Origin: Pseudorhodoplanes sinuspersici
GTDB taxonomy: Bacteria > Pseudomonadota > Alphaproteobacteria > Rhizobiales > Xanthobacteraceae
Direction of reading: 5' to 3'
NCBI RefSeq assembly: GCF_002119765.1
Contig: NZ_CP021112.1
Location: 5,326,501 to 5,390,500, forward strand
DNA: 64,000 bases
Below the pieces are notes generated by a model that worked only from the letters and a program-made list of their open reading frames with translations, was not told where the DNA came from and did no database searches. Shown here in pieces: positions 44,066-53,026 of this stretch (within the stretch, counting starts at the first letter, position 1; every line of letters begins with the position of its first letter). A program made the translations under genes and the position numbers.

Positions 44066-44575
44066 ATGGCACAAGCAGCGCGACGCGTTGAACACGGCAT
44101 CCCTACCCCCGCTAAACATTCAATAAAAATCGTCATCAATGGTCAGGAGACACAGCTCGAAGTGGCTCCGTGGACAACATTGCTCGACGCATTACGCAAT
44201 CATCTCGAACTGACGGGCACCAAGAAAGGCTGCGATCATGGCCAATGCGGCGCCTGTACCGTGCTGGTCGACGGCCGTCGCATCAATTCCTGCCTCACCC
44301 TCGCCGTCATGAAGGACGGAGCCCAGGTGACCACGATCGAAGGCCTGGCAACCGATGATGCCCTGCATCCCCTGCAACAGGCCTTTATCGACCACGACGC
44401 TTTCCAATGTGGCTATTGCACGTCCGGTCAGATCTGTTCGGCCGTCGGATTGATTGCGGAAGGCAAGGCGAAGACGGCCGATGAAATTCGAGAGTTGATG
44501 AGCGGCAATCTCTGCCGCTGCGCCGCTTATCCAAACATCGTCGCGGCCATCCAGCAAGCGATGGGGGCGTCATGA
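44066..44575 (+). CDS. paoA: Aldehyde oxidoreductase iron-sulfur subunit (PaoA/YagT-like)
   Basis: A 169-residue [2Fe-2S] subunit of the xanthine oxidase family: plant-type cluster CDHGQCGAC (Cys56, 61, 64) with Cys76, and the second cluster Cys115/118 (CGYC) with Cys150/152 (CRC). It passes electrons from the molybdenum centre to FAD. E. coli PaoA carries the Tat signal of the complex; here the N-terminus (MAQAARRVEHGIPTPAKHS) has no hydrophobic stretch, so it lacks one. The start at 44066 is favoured because GAGAG lies directly before the ATG at 44060. It overlaps the next gene by 4 bases. Confidence 0.92.
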   Translation: MAQAARRVEHGIPTPAKHSIKIVINGQETQLEVAPWTTLLDALRNHLELTGTKKGCDHGQCGACTVLVDGRRINSCLTLAVMKDGAQVTTIEGLATDDALHPLQQAFIDHDAFQCGYCTSGQICSAVGLIAEGKAKTADEIRELMSGNLCRCAAYPNIVAAIQQAMGAS

Positions 44576-45588
44576 TCAATTTCGAATATACACGCGCCAA
44601 CAACATCTCCGACGCGGTTCGCCAGATCGCGGCCGACTCGAGCGCCAAGTTCATCGCAGGCGGGACCAATCTGCTCGATTTGATGAAAGAAGATGTCGAG
44701 CAGCCGACACATCTCATCGATATTTCGCATCTGCCGCTCACGAAAGTGGAGGAAAACACAGACGGCGGCTTGCGGATCGGCGCGTTAGTGCCGAATTCGG
44801 ACCTCGCCTGGCATCCGCTTGTGGCAAAGCGTTATCCCGTGCTCGGAAGCGCAATCCTGGCTGGCGCTTCGGCACAGCTGCGCAACATGGCCTCCACCGG
44901 AGGCAACCTGATGCAGCGGACACGCTGTTTCTATTTCTACGATACGGTGACACCCTGCAACAAGCGCGATCCCGGCAGCGGCTGTTCGGCGATTAAAGGC
45001 CTCAACCGCATTAATGCCATTCTCGGCACGAGCGAGGCATGCATCGCCACCCATCCCTCCGATATGTGCGTGGCGCTGGCCGTGCTCGATGCCAAGGTGC
45101 ACGTGACCGGACCATCCGGTGATCGCACTATTGCCCTCACCGATTTCCATCGCCTGCCCGGCGATACGCCGCAGCGCGATACCAATCTCAACCCCAACGA
45201 GATCATCACGGCCATCGAGCTTCCGCCGCAAGGCTTCAGCAAGAACTACACCTACCTGAAAATCCGCGACCGTCTGTCCTATGCCTTCGCGCTGGTATCG
45301 GTTGCGGTCGGGCTGGAGATGGACGGAAAGACCATCCGGCAAGCGAGGTTCGCCGTTGGCGGTGTCGCACACAAGCCTTGGCGAGACCAATCCGCAGAAG
45401 CGCTGCTGAACGGGCAGCAGGCTACGCCGGAAACCTATAGGCGCGCTGCCGACCACCTGCTGCGCGATGCCAAGGGTTACGGGCACAACGACTTCAAGAT
45501 CGAACTGGCCCGCCGTACCATCGTGCGCGGGCTAACACAGGCGGCAAACGGTACGCCGCAATCGCAATCCAACAAGAAGATTGCATGA
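44572..45588 (+). CDS. paoB: Aldehyde oxidoreductase FAD subunit with 4Fe-4S site (PaoB/YagS-like)
   Basis: A 338-residue FAD subunit: the FAD-binding block AKFIAGGTNLLDLMKE at 25-40 and QLRNMASTGGNLMQRTRC. Cysteines at 119, 129, 138 and 157 match the extra [4Fe-4S] cluster insert that distinguishes PaoB/4-hydroxybenzoyl-CoA reductase-type subunits from ordinary xanthine dehydrogenase. It overlaps the genes on either side, so the three subunits are made in step. Confidence 0.93.
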   Translation: MINFEYTRANNISDAVRQIAADSSAKFIAGGTNLLDLMKEDVEQPTHLIDISHLPLTKVEENTDGGLRIGALVPNSDLAWHPLVAKRYPVLGSAILAGASAQLRNMASTGGNLMQRTRCFYFYDTVTPCNKRDPGSGCSAIKGLNRINAILGTSEACIATHPSDMCVALAVLDAKVHVTGPSGDRTIALTDFHRLPGDTPQRDTNLNPNEIITAIELPPQGFSKNYTYLKIRDRLSYAFALVSVAVGLEMDGKTIRQARFAVGGVAHKPWRDQSAEALLNGQQATPETYRRAADHLLRDAKGYGHNDFKIELARRTIVRGLTQAANGTPQSQSNKKIA

Positions 45589-45595
45589 GCAGAGA

Positions 45596-47956
45596 ATGGC
45601 ACCACCCGTTGCTCCCAATCGTCCGCATGCACGCGGCATCAGCCGCCGGCACGTTCTGCAGGGAGCAATTGCGGTCGGTGCATTGAGATATGGACACGCC
45701 GATGCTGCCCAATCTGCAGCACTCCCGGAACGAAACAGCCAGATGAGCAAGCCCATGACCGCGTATATCGGCACTCCGACGTCCCGCGTTGACGGCCGCG
45801 CCAAAGTCACCGGCGCTGCAAAATATGCCGGGGAATTCAGCGCTCCGGACCTTGTCCATGCCAGCATCGTTGCGTCCGCGATCGCAAAAGGCCGGATCAT
45901 CAGCATCGACATCAGCCAGGCCATGGATGTCGACGGCGTGATCGCCATCCTGACGCATCAGAACCGGCCGGCGATGGCCGACAATGACGAGGCCTACAAG
46001 GACGATGTGGCGCCTGAAAAGGGCTCACCATTCCGCCCGCTCTACGATGACAGGATCTTGTTCAGCGGCCAGCCGATTGCGCTGGTGCTGGCCGAAGATT
46101 GGGAGACGGCGCGCTATGCGGCTTCGCTGGTGCGCGTCAAATACAACGCCGAACAGCCTGTCACCGATCTGGCTCGCGCCCGTAAAGACGCCTTCGCCGT
46201 CGATGAGCCCGCAAAACCGCGCGGCGACGCTGCCAAGGCCTTCGCAGCGGCCGCTGTGCGTCACCAGGGCGAATATTATGTGCCGATCGAACACCACAAT
46301 CCGATGGAGCCGTTTGCCTCGACCGTGCGATGGGAGGGCGACGGCAAGCTGACGGTCTATGACAAGACGCAAGGCGTGCAGAACGTCCAGCGCTATCTCT
46401 GCGGCGTGTTCAGTATGAATCCGGACGATGTACGCGTTGTTTCGTCCTTCATGGGCGGAGGATTTGGCTCAGGATTGCGGCCGCAATATCAGGCTGTGCT
46501 CGCGGTTCTTGGCGCGCGCGCATTGAAGCGCTCGGTCCGGGTCGTGCTGACACGCCAGCAGATGTACTCGCTCGGCTACCGGCCCGCGATGATCCAGAAG
46601 ATTCAGCTTGGTGCAAAAGCTGATGGCACGCTCGATGCGGTCACGCATGATGCAGTTACCGTGACGTCGCAATATGAAGACTTCCACCGGAACGAAACGA
46701 CCTGGTCGGGCCTTCTTTATAAAAGCGAGACGGCGAGATACGAACATAAACTTGCCCGGCTCGATCTTCCGACATCGGCCGACATGCGCGCGCCCAGCGC
46801 GACAACCGCGGTTTATGCTCTTGAATCGGCCATGGACGAGCTCGCAGTCGCACTCAAGATCGATCCTCTTGAACTCAGGCTGCGATGCTACTCCGATCGC
46901 GATCAGACAACCGGTTTGCCCTACAGCAGCAAGAACTTGCGTGAGTGCTATCGTCAAGGCGCGGAGGCATTCGGTTGGTCGAAGCGGAGCCCCGAGCCCC
47001 GGTCCATGCGGGACGGTACCGATCTCGTCGGATACGGCATGGCAAGCGGTATCTGGGAAGCGCTGCAGGTGCCGATCACGGTCCGCATCGCTTTGACGGC
47101 AAACGGCCATGCGCAAATCTCTTGCGCGACATCCGATATCGGCACCGGCACTTATACGATCATGGCGCAGGTCGCGGCCGATGCGCTCGGTCTGCCACTC
47201 GACAGCATCGACATCAAGCTTGGCGATTCGACGCTGCCGCAATCGCCGGTCGAAGGCGGATCGTGGATAGCGGCTTCTGTGTCGAACGCCATAGTGAATA
47301 CCAGCAACGCCGTGCGTAACGAATTGCTGCGTCTGGCACAGCAAGATCCGAATTCGCCGCTTGCCGGCGTGAAGCCAGACGACACCGTTCTCATCAATGG
47401 CACGATTGCATCAAAAAAGGATGGCAATCACGCGGTTTCCATCGCCGATGCAATGCGGCACGGCGCCGTGGAGCGGATCGAACAGGAAAAGGCCACCGAG
47501 TTTCCAAATGACGGTAAGCACGCCCACAACACTCACTCGGCGATCTTTGCCGAAGTGCATGTGGACGAGCAGATCGGCGTCATCCGCGTCCCGCGCATCG
47601 TTTGCGCGGTCGCTGCCGGCCGCATTCTCAATCCCAAGACCGCGCACAGCCAGGTGATGGGCGGCGCCATCTGGGGCATGGGGGTTGCACTGCACGAAGA
47701 AACGCTGATCGACCATCGCTTCGGCCGCATCATGAATGCCAATATCGCCGAATATCATATCCCGGTGAATGCCGACGTCCATGACATCGATGTCATTTTT
47801 GTCGACGAGCAGGATGACATCGTCAATCCAATGGGCATCAAGGGATTAGGTGAAATCGGTATCGTCGGCGTTGCAGCCGCCATCGCCAATGCTGTCTATC
47901 ACGCAACCGGCAAACGGGTGCGCGATCTGCCGATCACGCTCGATAAATTGCGCTGA
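45596..47956 (+). CDS. paoC: Aldehyde oxidoreductase molybdenum-binding subunit (PaoC/YagR-like)
   Basis: A 786-residue molybdopterin-cytosine-dinucleotide subunit. VDGRAKVTGAAKYAGEF opens the first domain, MGGGFGSGLRPQYQ and GSWIAASVSNAIVN bind the cofactor, and the base Glu753 lies in GIKGLGEIGIVG. PaoABC oxidises aromatic and other aldehydes. Unusually, the first 40 residues contain ISRRHVLQGAIAVGAL, which resembles a Tat signal, placed on this subunit rather than on PaoA. Internal starts such as ATG 45743 (MSKPMTAYIG) would remove it and give the length usual for the family. Confidence 0.93.
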   Translation: MAPPVAPNRPHARGISRRHVLQGAIAVGALRYGHADAAQSAALPERNSQMSKPMTAYIGTPTSRVDGRAKVTGAAKYAGEFSAPDLVHASIVASAIAKGRIISIDISQAMDVDGVIAILTHQNRPAMADNDEAYKDDVAPEKGSPFRPLYDDRILFSGQPIALVLAEDWETARYAASLVRVKYNAEQPVTDLARARKDAFAVDEPAKPRGDAAKAFAAAAVRHQGEYYVPIEHHNPMEPFASTVRWEGDGKLTVYDKTQGVQNVQRYLCGVFSMNPDDVRVVSSFMGGGFGSGLRPQYQAVLAVLGARALKRSVRVVLTRQQMYSLGYRPAMIQKIQLGAKADGTLDAVTHDAVTVTSQYEDFHRNETTWSGLLYKSETARYEHKLARLDLPTSADMRAPSATTAVYALESAMDELAVALKIDPLELRLRCYSDRDQTTGLPYSSKNLRECYRQGAEAFGWSKRSPEPRSMRDGTDLVGYGMASGIWEALQVPITVRIALTANGHAQISCATSDIGTGTYTIMAQVAADALGLPLDSIDIKLGDSTLPQSPVEGGSWIAASVSNAIVNTSNAVRNELLRLAQQDPNSPLAGVKPDDTVLINGTIASKKDGNHAVSIADAMRHGAVERIEQEKATEFPNDGKHAHNTHSAIFAEVHVDEQIGVIRVPRIVCAVAAGRILNPKTAHSQVMGGAIWGMGVALHEETLIDHRFGRIMNANIAEYHIPVNADVHDIDVIFVDEQDDIVNPMGIKGLGEIGIVGVAAAIANAVYHATGKRVRDLPITLDKLR

Positions 47957-47976
47957 TCGCTGTGACGACAGACATT

Positions 47977-48011
47977 GAAAATCCCGACGGGATCAACCCG
48001 CCGGGATTTTC
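47977..48011. terminator. Bidirectional terminator between convergent genes
   Basis: GAAAATCCCG-A-CGGG and CCCG-C-CGGGATTTTC form a 14-bp stem with one mismatch around ATCAA. A/T tracts on both sides allow use from both strands, between paoC and the DUF899-linked gene. Confidence 0.75.
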
Positions 48012-48023
48012 CTGCGATTTTGA

Positions 48024-48362
48024 CTAGCGCGAGCGCTTTGCCGTTGCGCCCATCACACAGTCGTCCTCGGCCGCAACATACAACTGAACCCGGCTAGAGA
48101 TGAGTTTCAGCCAGGGCGACAGATGGAATGCGCTCATCAGCGCGTACATCAGGACCATTCCGTTCAGCGGTAACGCATCGAGCGCTGTCGAGCAGAGCAT
48201 GTCCGATCCGCCGCTACCAAGGACACCGGTCAGCAATCCCATGAATGCAAAGGCTGGCGCAGCCGCAAGGCTCAGCCAATCGGCAGCGCTAAGCAAGATG
48301 GCGCTGCCGCTTTCATACCGTTGTACGCCGGAGGCGCATCCGCTGAGGCGACCCTCGCTCAT
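48024..48362 (-). CDS. Small membrane protein next to DUF899 gene
   Basis: A 112-residue protein, MSEGRLSGCASGVQRYESGS, with two hydrophobic segments (WLSLAAAPAFAFMGLLTGVL and GMVLMYALMSAFHLSPWL). I do not recognise a named family. It lies 36 bases after the DUF899 gene on the same strand and has the ribosome site AGGAGAG before the ATG at 48362, so it is a genuine gene. A membrane role linked to the DUF899 protein is only a guess. Confidence 0.7.
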   Translation of the reverse strand: MSEGRLSGCASGVQRYESGSAILLSAADWLSLAAAPAFAFMGLLTGVLGSGGSDMLCSTALDALPLNGMVLMYALMSAFHLSPWLKLISSRVQLYVAAEDDCVMGATAKRSR

Positions 48363-48398
48363 GGTTCTCTCCTGCAAAAAAAGCGCAACGCCGCGACG

Positions 48399-49190
48399 CT
48401 ACTTGTCGCGATTTCGGAATGCCGCCTCGCCGGCGTCTGAGATCTCGACCCATTTCGGGTTTGGCGCGGCTTCTGCCGCGTAGTTGTCGTGCCAGTTCCA
48501 CCACTTGTATGTAGGCGTCTGGGGATACCCTTCCGGCGAGTCCTCCCAGACCTCCTGACGGCCGAGCGGAGTGATATCGAGGTAATTCCACGTGCTTCCC
48601 ATCGCCTCGTCGCCGCGGTTGTTGATGAAGTAGGTGCGAAACACACGGTCCCCATCGCGGATGAACACGTTATGGCCGTGCCACTGATCCACGCCGAAAT
48701 CGGCGTCGAAGCTGTCGGTGATGGTGTACCAGGGCATCTGCCATCCCATCCGTGCCTTCAGGCGCGCGATATCCGCTTGGGGTGCGCGCGACGCAAACAC
48801 GAGAGTGGTGTCGCGGGCGTTCAGATGGGCCACATGGGCGACCTGATCGGCCACAAGGGAGCAGCCGCGGCAGGCATGCTCGGGCCAGCCGAACACCCCG
48901 GGTTCGAAGAAGGCGCGGTAGACGATCAATTGACGCCGGCCTTCAAACAGGTCGAGCAGGCTGGCTTTTCCGTCAGGCCCCTCGAACGTATATGTCTTCT
49001 CCACGGCCATCCACGGCATCCGCCGGCGCTCCGCAGCCAGCGCGTCCCGGGCGCGGGTCATCGCCTTTTCCTTCACGAGCAGTTGCTCGCGCGCGGCCTC
49101 CCACGCCTGCTGCGACACGACCGGCGGTGTGTTCATTGCGCCCCGCGCCGCCAACCGACCTTCGTCTGTCCTAGTGGTGTGCTTTGCCAT
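48399..49190 (-). CDS. DUF899 family thioredoxin-like protein
   Basis: A 263-residue protein: AAREQLLVKEKAMTRARDAL, RRMPWMAVEKTYTFEGPDGK, ASLLDLFEGRRQLIVYRAFF, and ACRGCSLVADQ with a CxxC-like pair, followed by GWQMPWYTITDSFDADFGV. This is the DUF899 family, a thioredoxin-fold group of unknown function, sometimes annotated as AhpC/TSA-like. Start at 49190 (MAKHTTRTDEG) with GGAGAG upstream. It is divergent from the TPR/HTH gene, 121 bases away, which probably regulates it. Confidence 0.93.
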   Translation of the reverse strand: MAKHTTRTDEGRLAARGAMNTPPVVSQQAWEAAREQLLVKEKAMTRARDALAAERRRMPWMAVEKTYTFEGPDGKASLLDLFEGRRQLIVYRAFFEPGVFGWPEHACRGCSLVADQVAHVAHLNARDTTLVFASRAPQADIARLKARMGWQMPWYTITDSFDADFGVDQWHGHNVFIRDGDRVFRTYFINNRGDEAMGSTWNYLDITPLGRQEVWEDSPEGYPQTPTYKWWNWHDNYAAEAAPNPKWVEISDAGEAAFRNRDK

Positions 49191-49311
49191 CGTTTTCTCT
49201 CCATTGGCGCACATCAGCGTTCGTTTCCGACACAGCGTGCTGGTTGATCGTCGTGAGATAAACTAGGACTTGGTATCGAATGGTGAGAGTGACAATTCTG
49301 GCGGGATTTGC

Positions 49312-50532
49312 ATGGACTCGCTGATCACGGCTGCGGCGCGTGCGCTGGCCGCGGGCGACCCGCTCGGCGCGCTGAACCGGGTGGCCTTGCGCGAGGACGC
49401 GCCTGCGCTGGCGCTGCGTGGTATCGCGATGGCGCAGCTTGGCGATTTCGATCGCGCCAAGATCCTGGTGCGACGCGCGGCGCGCGCCTTCAGTCCCAAG
49501 GAGGCCGTCGCCCGCGCGAGATGTATCGTCGCCGAGGCCGAAATCGCGCTCGTCTCGCGCGACCTCGGCTGGCGCGTGAAGGCACTCGACGCAGCACGGG
49601 CGACGCTCGAAGCGCATGGCGATCACGTGAACGCCGCGCATGCGCGCTATCTGGAGATCCGGCGTCTGCTCCTGATCGGGCGCCTTGACGAGGCCGAACG
49701 TTTCCTCGCCGAGCTTGATCCGACGCAGGTCCCACCCGCATCGACGGCCGCCCATGAGCTGATTGTTGCGGGCCTCGCGATGCGGCGCCTCCGCACGAAA
49801 GAAGCGCGCGCTGCACTCGCTCGGGCCGAGCGCGCCGCGCTTCAAGCAAGGATTCCCGCGCTGAAGGGGGAAGTCGAAAGCGCGTTTCACCTGCTCAACA
49901 CACCCGCCGCGCGCCTGATTGCGCGTGGCGAGGAGCGGCCCCTCCTCCTTGAGGACGTCGAAGCCTTGCAAACATCGAAAGCGTTTGTCGTCGACGCATG
50001 CCGGCATGTCGTGCGCGATGCAAACACCTTTGTCTCACTTGCACGGCGTCCGGTGTTGTTCGCGCTCGCACGCGCGCTGGCCGAAGCCTGGCCCGCAGAT
50101 GTGCCAAGGGCGACGCTCATCGCGCGGGCATTTCGCGGAAAACACGCCGATGAATCGCACCGCGCGAGGTTGCGCGTTGAAATGGGGCGGCTTCGCGCGG
50201 TGCTGAAAAAACTGGCCGGCGTGAATGCAACAAAGCAAGGCTTTGCTCTGACGCCACGTAGCGCGCGTGAGGTCGTCGTCTTGGCACGTCCGGTCGAAGA
50301 GCAGCATGGGGCGGTGCTGGCCTTCCTGACCGATGGTGAATCGTGGTCGAGCTCGGCATTGGCGCTTGCGCTTGGCGCCAGTCAGCGCACCGTGCAACGG
50401 GCACTTGACGAGCTGTCGGCAGCAGGCAAGGTGCAGTGGTTTGGCCGCGGGCGCGCGCGCCGCTGGATGACCCCGCCGATGCCAGGCTTTACGACGACGT
50501 TGTTGCTCCCGGCTCCGCTGCCGAGTGATTAG
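49312..50532 (+). CDS. Helix-turn-helix protein with TPR-like N-terminal region
   Basis: A 406-residue protein. Residues 1-220 are helical repeats rich in Ala, Arg and Leu (for example MAQLGDFDRAKILVRRAARA; RYLEIRRLLLIGRLDEAERF) resembling TPRs. The C-terminal part has a response-regulator-like winged region (RARLRVEMGRLRAVLKKLAG) and a clear HTH (LALALGASQRTVQRALDELS, AAGKVQWFGRGRARRW). It looks like a transcription regulator of the DUF899 gene on one side and the propeller gene on the other. Base composition is markedly GC-rich. No named family was recognised. Confidence 0.78.
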   Translation: MDSLITAAARALAAGDPLGALNRVALREDAPALALRGIAMAQLGDFDRAKILVRRAARAFSPKEAVARARCIVAEAEIALVSRDLGWRVKALDAARATLEAHGDHVNAAHARYLEIRRLLLIGRLDEAERFLAELDPTQVPPASTAAHELIVAGLAMRRLRTKEARAALARAERAALQARIPALKGEVESAFHLLNTPAARLIARGEERPLLLEDVEALQTSKAFVVDACRHVVRDANTFVSLARRPVLFALARALAEAWPADVPRATLIARAFRGKHADESHRARLRVEMGRLRAVLKKLAGVNATKQGFALTPRSAREVVVLARPVEEQHGAVLAFLTDGESWSSSALALALGASQRTVQRALDELSAAGKVQWFGRGRARRWMTPPMPGFTTTLLLPAPLPSD

Positions 50533-50686
50533 AGCGTGGCTCGATCAGTAAGCCACCTCCGCTGCCATGATCGCGACGACCTTGTTACTCCCAGCGCCAC
50601 CGGCCAAACGATAAGTATCCTCACAGCAAACGTCGAAAATCGATCACTCGGCGTGAGCAAGTCAATTTCAACGCCACGAGGAGAAC

Positions 50687-51319
50687 ATGAAACAATCAGC
50701 AGCCGAAATCCTTCGCGAATATGGCCCCTTTCCAGATATCGCCCAAGTGCATGGGCTTACGTTTGACGGCGAGAATGTCTGGTTTGCGTCCGGTGACAAA
50801 CTGAATGCATTGGATCCTGAAACCGGAAAAACGGTACGTTCAATGGATGTCGCCGCGCATGCAGGAACGGCCTTTGATGGTCAGCACCTGTTTCAGATTG
50901 CCGAGGATCGCATCCAGAAGATTGATCCGAAAACCGGAGATGTGCTCACCACGATCCCGGCTCCCGGCGGTGGGGATTCAGGTCTCGCCTGGGCCGAGGG
51001 CACGCTCTGGGTCGGACAATATCGTGACCGGAAGATTCATCAGATCGATCCTGAAACCGGCAAGATCCTGCGCACCATCGAGTCCAAACGCTTCGTCACC
51101 GGCGTGACATGGGTCGATGGCGAGCTCTGGCACGGCACCTGGGAAGGCGACGAAAGCGAATTGATGCGGATAGATCCTCAAACGGGAGAGGTGCTGGAGA
51201 AGCTCGACATGCCACCCGGCATGGGTGTGTCGGGGCTTGAGTCCGACGGCGGCGATCAGTTTTTCTGCGGTGGTGGAAACAGCGGAAAAGTCAGAGCCGT
51301 GCGCCGACCCAGGCGATGA
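50687..51319 (+). CDS. Small beta-propeller protein (Vgb/glutamine cyclotransferase-like)
   Basis: A 210-residue protein made of repeated blades: LTFDGENVWFASGDKLNALD, IQKIDPKTGDVLTTIPAPGG, LAWAEGTLWVGQYRDRKIHQ, IDPETGKILRTIESKRFVTG, VTWVDGELWHGTWEGDESEL. The IDPxTGxVL repeat is shared with virginiamycin B lyase-like and glutaminyl-peptide cyclotransferase propellers. It has no signal peptide, so it is cytoplasmic. GAGGAG precedes the ATG. A palindromic repeat follows. Confidence 0.85.
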   Translation: MKQSAAEILREYGPFPDIAQVHGLTFDGENVWFASGDKLNALDPETGKTVRSMDVAAHAGTAFDGQHLFQIAEDRIQKIDPKTGDVLTTIPAPGGGDSGLAWAEGTLWVGQYRDRKIHQIDPETGKILRTIESKRFVTGVTWVDGELWHGTWEGDESELMRIDPQTGEVLEKLDMPPGMGVSGLESDGGDQFFCGGGNSGKVRAVRRPRR

Positions 51320-51327
51320 TCTGCAAC

Positions 51328-51427
51328 CCTAGATCACGATGATTTTGGATCGAATCGATCCAAAATCATAAACGTGATTGAGACCAATACATTAGAGTAT
51401 GATGCCGCGCATCATGCTCTAGCATGG
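51328..51427. repeat. Dispersed palindromic repeat after the propeller gene
   Basis: ATGATTTTGGATCGA (51339-51353) and TCGATCCAAAATCAT (51355-51369) form a 15-bp stem with a one-base centre; a second arm pair AGAG-T-ATGATG and CATCAT-G-CTCT follows at 51394-51420. The ATTTTGGATCGAATCGATCC core is a recurrent intergenic repeat of Bradyrhizobium-like genomes. It may also end transcription of the propeller gene. Confidence 0.7.
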
Positions 51428-51465
51428 AGCTTTGCTATCCATGCATTACGCGACCATCGGCATCA

Positions 51466-52920
51466 TCATCCTTCGGTCGGCCGAGGTCCGGTATAGCGGA
51501 GAATCCACACTCCCTGGTTCTTGTCGCTGATATAAATGAAGCCGCGCCGATCCACGACCACGTCCTCTGTCTGCAACACCAGCTTGTCTTCCGGCATTGG
51601 TCCATAGCGCCGTGTCGGTTCCGGCGGAATGAAATAACCGACCTCGCGCGGAAGCCGCGTGTTCGAGACGTCGTAGACTCTCAATCCCGCATTGAAATGC
51701 GCGATGTAGAACAAGTCGCCCTGTTTCTCGACATCCGGATGATGCTGGTGGTGGTTGATATTATGCGGTCCGCGCCAGCCTCCGCGCGTCGTGAAATCGG
51801 CATAAGGCGCGCCTTCAGGCGGTATCGGCTCGGGTAGCAGCGACAGCAGGAAGGGGTCGGCAGGATCCGAAATATCGACGATCGATGCATGATGCATCGG
51901 GCCGCGACCATAGGTGACGTTCTCCGAATTCGCGAAGGCAATGCCGCGCTCTGGAATTGGCAAGACGCCATGCACACCGAAGCGTGAATGAAAGGGCGGG
52001 CTGAAACTCAGGTTGCCGATCTGCTTCGGCTTGGAGACATCACTGATATCCAGCACGACGATGCCGGCAGCGCCATAAGGCAGATAAACAAGATCGCCGA
52101 CGACATAAGGAGGTCCATGCAGGGACACGTCCTCGCCCGCGCTGGCACAGAACGCGCCACACATGCATTGCGGCCGCAGGCGCAGTTTGTAGCGATCGGA
52201 TTTATTTTGCTCGGTTGAGTCCGCCGCGGGGACTGCGAGGCTTTCGCCTTTTGCCTCGTGCTGTCCAGGTACCCACCAACGTCCGGCCTCGCGTGGGTTG
52301 GAGCGATCGGAGATGTCGAGGATGACATAGATGTTGCCCTTGTATCCGGGCATGCCGGCGGCGAGATGGACATAACGCCCGCCGGGATAGAGGTTACGAT
52401 GGGTGCCGTTGCCGCCGGTGCGATAGTGGCCGAGTTGTTTCGGATTGATGGGATCGGCGATGTCCCAGATCAGAACTCCTTCGCCGAAAGGGGCATCGGG
52501 GTCGCCGCCGAAATTTGCGAACGGCTTTTCGAGTGCCGTCACCATCGTGTCGCCGGAAAGATCGATCTGTAGCGTCCATGTATTCGTGCCGGGATAGGGT
52601 ACGAATTTGACGACTTCGGGTTTGGCCGGATCGGTCACATCGACGATGCTCCAGCCCGAGTGCCAGAAATGCCCCGTATAAAGAAACCAGCGTTCTCCCA
52701 CCTGCCTGATGGCCATCTTGAACGCCGGGCGGTGGTCGAGATCGGTATAGCCGACGGCCTCGACGTTGTGAGCGAATGCGCCAACCGGTGCCGGTGAGGA
52801 TGCGGGAGCCCGCTGGGCGCCCGCGTCGGCGACCAGGCCGGACTGAGACGCGGCCACAACCGCCGCACCGGTCAGCGGTACCTTCAGCATCTGGCGTCGC
52901 GATATCTTTGAATCCTTCAA
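51466..52920 (-). CDS. LVIVD-repeat, Tat-exported protein
   Basis: A 484-residue protein. The twin-arginine signal SRRQMLKVPLTGAAVVAASQ is near the start. The mature part is a beta-propeller of LVIVD-type repeats: WSIVDVTDPAKPEVVKFVPY, GVLIWDIADPINPKQLGHYR, YVILDISDRSNPREAGRWWV, IVVLDISDVSKPKQIGNLSF, ASIVDISDPADPFLLSLLPE, LRVYDVSNTRLPREVGYFIP. A TTG at 52920 is preferred as start because GGGAGG lies 8 bases upstream; an ATG at 52983 would put 21 unlike residues before the signal. Such proteins are periplasmic or surface proteins of unknown role. Divergent from a LysR gene. Confidence 0.87.
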   Translation of the reverse strand: MKDSKISRRQMLKVPLTGAAVVAASQSGLVADAGAQRAPASSPAPVGAFAHNVEAVGYTDLDHRPAFKMAIRQVGERWFLYTGHFWHSGWSIVDVTDPAKPEVVKFVPYPGTNTWTLQIDLSGDTMVTALEKPFANFGGDPDAPFGEGVLIWDIADPINPKQLGHYRTGGNGTHRNLYPGGRYVHLAAGMPGYKGNIYVILDISDRSNPREAGRWWVPGQHEAKGESLAVPAADSTEQNKSDRYKLRLRPQCMCGAFCASAGEDVSLHGPPYVVGDLVYLPYGAAGIVVLDISDVSKPKQIGNLSFSPPFHSRFGVHGVLPIPERGIAFANSENVTYGRGPMHHASIVDISDPADPFLLSLLPEPIPPEGAPYADFTTRGGWRGPHNINHHQHHPDVEKQGDLFYIAHFNAGLRVYDVSNTRLPREVGYFIPPEPTRRYGPMPEDKLVLQTEDVVVDRRGFIYISDKNQGVWILRYTGPRPTEG

Positions 52921-53026
52921 GATTCCAGCCTCCCTGCTTTGGTGCCTTTCCAAATTCTGCAGGTATCGATATTTTCCGTCCAATATCGTTTCGGCGCTGA
53001 ATAATTCGATTTTGGAAATTCAAGCC

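Noticed and set aside
43754-44119. Leftward 121-codon frame before the Pao-like operon
   Set aside because: It overlaps the paoA start antisense and has no domain; kept as intergenic.
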